Source: Chloroflexota bacterium (GTDB taxonomy: Bacteria; Chloroflexota; Limnocylindria; Limnocylindrales; CSP1-4). Taken from it: a stretch of DNA of 7,683 bases. The DNA is taken from contig JAGDMV010000204.1 in the NCBI GenBank assembly GCA_017860675.1, forward strand, positions 1 through 7,683, in the 5' to 3' direction. A model generated the notes under the pieces. That model saw only the letters and a list, made by a program, of their open reading frames with translations, was not told the DNA's origin and ran no database searches. Positions 5,783 through 7,683 of the stretch are shown in pieces (positions within the stretch are counted from its first letter, which is position 1; each line of letters begins with the position of its first letter). The position numbers and the translations under genes were made by a program.

Positions 5783-7683
5783 CCGCCGGCCGCCGCCCGC
5801 TTGAGGCCCAGGTAGACCCGCTCCGGGTCGAGCGGCAGCTCGAAGAAGTCCACGCCGGTGGCGTTGGCCACGGCGTTGCCGACGGCTCCCGGGACCGAGA
5901 TCATCGGGTGCTCGGCGACCCCCCGAGCACCGTACGGCCCCTGGGGGTGCGGCGTCTCGACGAAGAACTGCTGCATCTCGGCCGGCATGTCCCGCGCCGT
6001 CGGGACCTTGTAGTCGGCGAACGAGCCGTTGAGGAGGCGTCCCTCCCCGAAGACCAGCTTCTCGCTGAGGGCGGAGCCGAGCCCCTGGACGACGCCGCCG
6101 ACCACCTGCGCGCGGCACTGCCCGCGGTTGAGGACCTTGCCGACATCGAAGGCCGAGGCGACCCGGAGCACGCGGACATGACCGCTGTCGGTGTCGACCT
6201 CCAGCTCGACGGCGTGGGCGCCGTAGGTCCAGTTGAGGGCCGGCAGGCCCTGCCCCGTCTCGGGGTCGAGGTTGGTGAGCCCGGTGGCGATGTAGCGCCC
6301 GCTGCCGAGGACCGGGCCGCCGATGCTCGTCCCGTCGGGGTAGGTGTAGCCGAGGACGAGCTGGCTGTAGTCCAGGACCCGGTCGGGACGGCCCCGGGCC
6401 CAGGCCTTGCCGTCGGCGCACTCGACCTGGTCGGGCGGCACGCCCAGCGCCGTCCCGGCGACCGCCCGGATCTTCGCCAGGCACTCCCTGGCCGCCTCGA
6501 TGACCGCGTTGCCGCCCATCACCGCGAAGCGGCTCGCCACCGTCTGCCAGTCGTAGGGGGTGTAGTCGGTGTCGGATTCCCAGGGGACTCGGATCCTGTC
6601 CAGCGGCAGGCGCAGCTCGTCGGCGGCGATCTGGGCCAGGGCCGTGTAGGTCCCCTGGCCGTAGTCGACCCCCGAGACGAGGACGTTGGCCGACCCGTCG
6701 CCGTTGAAGGTGATCACCGCCGAGCAGGCGGTCGAGGTCGGCATGGCCGGCGCCTTGTGGAGCATGGCGATGCCCGTGCCGCGGACCGTCCCGCTGCCCG
6801 GCCGGACGGGAGCGGCGGCGCGTGCGGCCGGGTCCCAGCCGATGGCCTCGGCCACCAGCCGCAGGCACTCGTCGGGCCGGCCGTGGCCGGCGGTGAAGGG
6901 CTCGCCGGTGATCGTCGTCTCGCCGGGCCGGAGCAGGTTCCGGAGGCGGAACTCGACCGGGTCGAGCCCGAGCCCGCGGGCGACGAGGTCCATGTTGCGC
7001 TCGATGCCCCACAGGACCTCGAGGTGGCCGAAGCCGCGGTAGGCGGTGCCGAAGACCTTGTTGGTGTAGACGACGAACGAGTCGAGCCTGCAGCTGGGGA
7101 CGACGTACGGCCCGGTGCCCGAGTAGGCGGCAGCGCGCCCGATGTTCACCCCGTAGTCGGCGTACGCGCCCGCGTCCCAGAGGTAGGTGATCTCCATCGC
7201 GGTGATCCGCCCGTCGTTCGTCACCCCGGTGCGGACCGTGCTGTGGAGCCCCTGGCGCGATGGCAGGGTGTTGAACTCCTCCTCGCGCGTCGCCACCAGC
7301 TTCACCGGCCGGCCGCCGGCCGCCTTGGACAGGCAGTAGACGAGCGGCTCGAGATGGATGCCGGCCTTGCCGCCGAACCCGCCGCCCACGTACGGGACCC
7401 GCACCCGGACCTTGCCGAGCGGCAGGCCGAAGGCGCGGCAGAACAGGTGCCGGACCGCGAACGGCGACTGGGCCGAGGTGACGATCTCGACCCCGCCGTC
7501 GGCCCGAGCGGTGGCGATCGCCGCGTGCGTCTCGAGCGGGGCGTGCTGGACCGGCGGGTTCCAGAAGCTGAACTCGAAGACCCGGCCGGCCGCCGCCATG
7601 CCGGCCTCGACGTCGCCCTTCCGGATCTTCTGGTGGTGGGCGACGTTCCGCCCCGGCTCGGGGAAGAACACGCCCTTCAGCCA
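5779..7683 (-). CDS. Molybdopterin-binding hydroxylase large subunit (xanthine dehydrogenase/aldehyde oxidase/CO dehydrogenase family), 5' end outside window
   Basis: About 634 C-terminal residues are visible and the frame is open through base 7683, so the start lies to the right. Full family members have about 760-780 residues; the missing part corresponds to the N-terminal a/b-hammerhead domain. Family marks in order, numbered from the GTG codon at 7671: QHAPLETHAA (42-51), VGGGFGGK (95-102), the molybdopterin-contact motif AYRGFG (210-215), GVDYGQGTYTALAQIAADEL (334-353), and near the C-terminus GPYGARGVAEHP (578-589), whose Glu (587) matches the catalytic glutamate of the G-x-[KR]-G-x-x-E motif. 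These enzymes hydroxylate N-heterocycles, purines, aldehydes or CO with water as oxygen donor. They work with a 2Fe-2S subunit and an FAD subunit, neither of which is in view. The substrate cannot be read from sequence alone. The stop codon overlaps the ATG of the DUF1116 gene, which implies translational coupling and a shared pathway. Confidence 0.93.
   Translation of the reverse strand, partial: WLKGVFFPEPGRNVAHHQKIRKGDVEAGMAAAGRVFEFSFWNPPVQHAPLETHAAIATARADGGVEIVTSAQSPFAVRHLFCRAFGLPLGKVRVRVPYVGGGFGGKAGIHLEPLVYCLSKAAGGRPVKLVATREEEFNTLPSRQGLHSTVRTGVTNDGRITAMEITYLWDAGAYADYGVNIGRAAAYSGTGPYVVPSCRLDSFVVYTNKVFGTAYRGFGHLEVLWGIERNMDLVARGLGLDPVEFRLRNLLRPGETTITGEPFTAGHGRPDECLRLVAEAIGWDPAARAAAPVRPGSGTVRGTGIAMLHKAPAMPTSTACSAVITFNGDGSANVLVSGVDYGQGTYTALAQIAADELRLPLDRIRVPWESDTDYTPYDWQTVASRFAVMGGNAVIEAARECLAKIRAVAGTALGVPPDQVECADGKAWARGRPDRVLDYSQLVLGYTYPDGTSIGGPVLGSGRYIATGLTNLDPETGQGLPALNWTYGAHAVELEVDTDSGHVRVLRVASAFDVGKVLNRGQCRAQVVGGVVQGLGSALSEKLVFGEGRLLNGSFADYKVPTARDMPAEMQQFFVETPHPQGPYGARGVAEHPMISVPGAVGNAVANATGVDFFELPLDPERVYLGLKRAAAGG

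Noticed and set aside
4502..5815. 437-codon open frame on the plus strand opposite the DUF1116 gene
   Set aside because: It is antisense to a strongly conserved family protein, and its own product shows no motifs.
5783..7012. Upstream 410-codon extension of the DUF1116 frame into the molybdenum hydroxylase gene
   Set aside because: The extension is Arg/Pro/Gly-rich shadow sequence. The conserved family sequence begins only after the ATG that overlaps the hydroxylase stop.

Overview
This is a very GC-rich window in which every gene I can support lies on the minus strand, so transcription runs from right to left. The base composition, an ECF sigma factor that overlaps a membrane-anchored Kelch-like protein, abundant DGRVLVAGG-type Kelch repeats and a molybdenum hydroxylase cluster together suggest an uncultured Chloroflexota (Limnocylindria/Ellin6529-like) or an actinobacterium-like soil or groundwater genome. 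This placement is an inference from style, not from a marker gene.

Right part (about 3427-7683, read right to left): a tightly packed catabolic operon. It starts with the 3' 83% or so of a molybdopterin-binding hydroxylase large subunit (xanthine dehydrogenase/aldehyde oxidase/CO dehydrogenase superfamily; its start lies beyond the right edge). It continues with a DUF1116 protein of the AllG/YlbE type (a subunit of the AllFGH oxamate carbamoyltransferase) and ends with a cyclase-family (PF04199) metal-dependent hydrolase. Both gene junctions are 4-bp ATGA overlaps. The plausible joint role is hydroxylation of an N-heterocycle or related compound, hydrolytic ring opening, and carbamoyl transfer to phosphate. 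The cyclase gene is interrupted by an exact 56-bp tandem duplication that shifts the frame after about 33 codons. The premature stop is followed two bases later by an in-frame ATG, so a slightly shortened enzyme could still be made.

Middle (2317-3303): an M15/VanY-type zinc D,D-peptidase with a long unusual N-terminal region. That region carries an LQQTAGNAAV motif of the kind seen in proteins linked to extracellular contractile injection systems (eCIS), so the protein may be a peptidoglycan-cleaving cargo. No injection-system structural gene is in the window.

Left part (1-2208): an ECF sigma-70 factor, then an overlapping gene for a one-TM protein with a Kelch-like extracytoplasmic domain. 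After that come 17 bp with a good Shine-Dalgarno sequence and a lipoprotein signal peptide. The sequence after this leader is a mosaic. The leader frame stops after 50 codons, while another frame carries a Kelch repeat running directly into a fragment of an ABC-transporter solute-binding protein that leaves the window at base 1. This may be a decayed gene, a fusion or an assembly chimera.

No tRNA, rRNA, CRISPR array, insertion sequence or convincing rho-independent terminator was seen. The only intergenic gaps are short (17, about 110-165 and 123 bp). The long open frames on the plus strand are high-GC shadows.
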